DNA of 6,083 nt from an uncultured Sphingobacteriales bacterium. Its GTDB lineage: Bacteria; Bacteroidota; Bacteroidia; Chitinophagales; Chitinophagaceae. The position numbers were made by a program, and so were the translations under genes. Position 1 is the first letter of the stretch. Every line of letters begins with the position of its first letter. The stretch covers positions 1 through 6,083 of the forward strand of contig CAMLFX010000130.1 in NCBI GenBank assembly GCA_946479435.1. The letters run 5' to 3'. Shown here in pieces: positions 5,073 through 6,083 of this stretch. The notes under the pieces are model-generated. The model saw only the letters and a program-made list of their open reading frames with translations, ran no database searches and was not told the DNA's origin.

Positions 5073-6050
5073 TCGCTGAGATGAATATATAGTCATTAAG
5101 TCTGCCAAAGCAATAGCAGTAATTGCTTCCACAACTACAGGTACGCGTAGTGCTATGCACAAGTCATGACGCCCCTTTACAGTAAAAGCTTCAACGCTTT
5201 GTGTTTTATTATTCCATGTTTGTTGTTCTTTAGGTGTGCTGCTGGTTGGCTTTACCCCAATACGAAAAATCAATTCATTACCATTGGTAATACCACCATT
5301 TATTCCACCTGCATGGTTTGTATTTGTTGTTCCCTGCGCATCAATAATTGCATCGTTATGCTCACTACCCTTCATACGTGCAGCCAGCATGCCACTGCCA
5401 AATTCTACACCTTTTATAGCCGGTATAGAAAAAGCCAGATGACTGATAACCGATTCAACAGAATCAAAAAACGGTTCACCCAAACCAACAGGCAGATCAT
5501 TTACACGGCATTCTACAATACCACCGATACTATCCTGTTCTTCTACAGCTTTTGCTATTGCTGCTTCTACATCTCTATTACCACCTGCTTCTATAAGCGT
5601 TGCTGCGATGTTTACATTTGCTAATATCTTTTTAGCTACTACACCGGCAGCAACAAGCGCAAGTGTTAATCTGCCCGATGAATGTCCTCCTCCTCTATAA
5701 TCATTAAAGCCACCAAACTTTTCGTGCAATACAAAATCTGAATGGCCCGGCCTTGGCGTATCTCTCAATGCTTCATAATCTACCGAACGTGTATTAGTAT
5801 TTCTGAATATGATTGTAATAGGCGCACCTGTGGTTTTATTTTGAAATACACCTGAGAAGATCTCTGGCATGTCTTCTTCTTGTCGTGGTGTAGTACCTGT
5901 AGCCCCGGCCTTACGGCGTTGCAGATCAGAAAGAAAATCACCTTCAGTTATAGCAATACCTGAGGGACAACCATCGATACTTATACCAACAGAAGCGCCA
6001 TGCGATTCACCGAAAATATGTAACCTGAATATTCTTCCAAAGCTGTTCAT
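5049..6050 (-). CDS. aroC: Chorismate synthase, AroC
   Basis: Last enzyme of the shikimate pathway: it converts 5-enolpyruvylshikimate-3-phosphate to chorismate with reduced FMN, in the cytoplasm. The 333-residue product begins MNSFGRIFRLHIFGESHG, so the ATG at 6050-6048 fits the family start. All family signatures are present: GESHG with catalytic H17, RPGHSD with the second histidine H103, RGGGHSSGR in the FMN-binding region, NHAGGINGGI, KPTSS, and GRHD at 293-296. It is about 28 residues shorter than the 361-residue E. coli enzyme. Much of the difference is a compact stretch between LIEAGG and EEQDSIGG, where E. coli has a longer insertion, so this appears to be a short natural form and not a truncation. 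The upstream sequence is A-rich (AAAAGA) without a clear Shine-Dalgarno. The 3' end overlaps the SMR gene tail to tail by 24 bp. Confidence 0.98.
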   Translation of the reverse strand: MNSFGRIFRLHIFGESHGASVGISIDGCPSGIAITEGDFLSDLQRRKAGATGTTPRQEEDMPEIFSGVFQNKTTGAPITIIFRNTNTRSVDYEALRDTPRPGHSDFVLHEKFGGFNDYRGGGHSSGRLTLALVAAGVVAKKILANVNIAATLIEAGGNRDVEAAIAKAVEEQDSIGGIVECRVNDLPVGLGEPFFDSVESVISHLAFSIPAIKGVEFGSGMLAARMKGSEHNDAIIDAQGTTNTNHAGGINGGITNGNELIFRIGVKPTSSTPKEQQTWNNKTQSVEAFTVKGRHDLCIALRVPVVVEAITAIALADLMTIYSSQRSMTGNKL

Positions 6051-6052
6051 GT

Positions 6053-6065
6053 ACTAATCTTTTAG
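6053..6065. promoter_or_regulatory. Small dyad just upstream of aroC
   Basis: ACTAA (6053-6057) and TTAGT (6061-6065) form a 5-bp dyad around TCT, starting 3 bp from the aroC start codon. In the aroC transcript it could form a small hairpin near the ribosome-binding region. The window ends 18 bp later, so the aroC promoter cannot be judged. Confidence 0.2.
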
Positions 6066-6083
6066 TTGGCAATTAGCGCCCAG

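Noticed and set aside
5166..5624. Long 152-codon plus-strand open frame, Cys/Thr-rich
   Set aside because: It is antisense to aroC, and its composition reflects the reverse complement of aroC codons; no recognisable domain.
1..6083. Defence system, mobile element, CRISPR array or phage genes
   Set aside because: All coding sequence is accounted for by housekeeping or small accessory genes; no spaced direct repeats, transposase, or terminal inverted repeats were seen.

Overview
The window looks like an ordinary chromosomal segment from a member of the Bacteroidetes, perhaps near Chitinophagales. Four things point that way: AT-rich gaps with few Shine-Dalgarno sequences, promoter candidates of the TAnnTTTG kind, a DNA topoisomerase I ending in GRFGP-type repeats instead of zinc ribbons, and a SirB1-like gene followed by a DUF1573-like secreted protein. 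The assignment is inference from family resemblance; no 16S or other marker is present.

Layout from left to right. Positions 766 to 1 (minus strand) hold the N-terminal 255 codons of a monofunctional proline dehydrogenase that runs off the left edge. Positions 767-1002 are a 236-bp AT-rich divergent promoter region with three TATATATA tracts and several small dyads. Positions 1003-4677 (plus strand) carry a tight three-gene block: topA, a SirB1/transglutaminase-like gene 26 nt later, and a small secreted DUF1573-like gene 1 nt after that. After a 65-nt gap containing two dyads lies a small multidrug resistance (SMR) transporter of the SugE/Gdx type, 4743-5072 plus. It converges on, and overlaps by 24 bp, the 3' end of chorismate synthase aroC (5049-6050 minus), which is complete with its leader reaching the right edge. 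No stretch over 300 bp lacks a gene, and I see no tRNA, rRNA, CRISPR, IS element or phage gene.

The genes do not form one obvious pathway. TopA relaxes negative supercoils, proline dehydrogenase feeds proline into glutamate, AroC makes chorismate for aromatic amino acids, and the SMR protein exports small cations. The two genes downstream of topA are probably co-transcribed with it, but their roles are not known. I found no convincing novel system. The most notable signals are a strong ATA isoleucine-codon bias in the topA block (69 of 87 Ile codons) compared with its flanks (29 of 59), paired hairpins in the topA leader, loss of typical motif residues in the SirB1-like and DUF1573-like proteins, and the tail-to-tail gene overlap.
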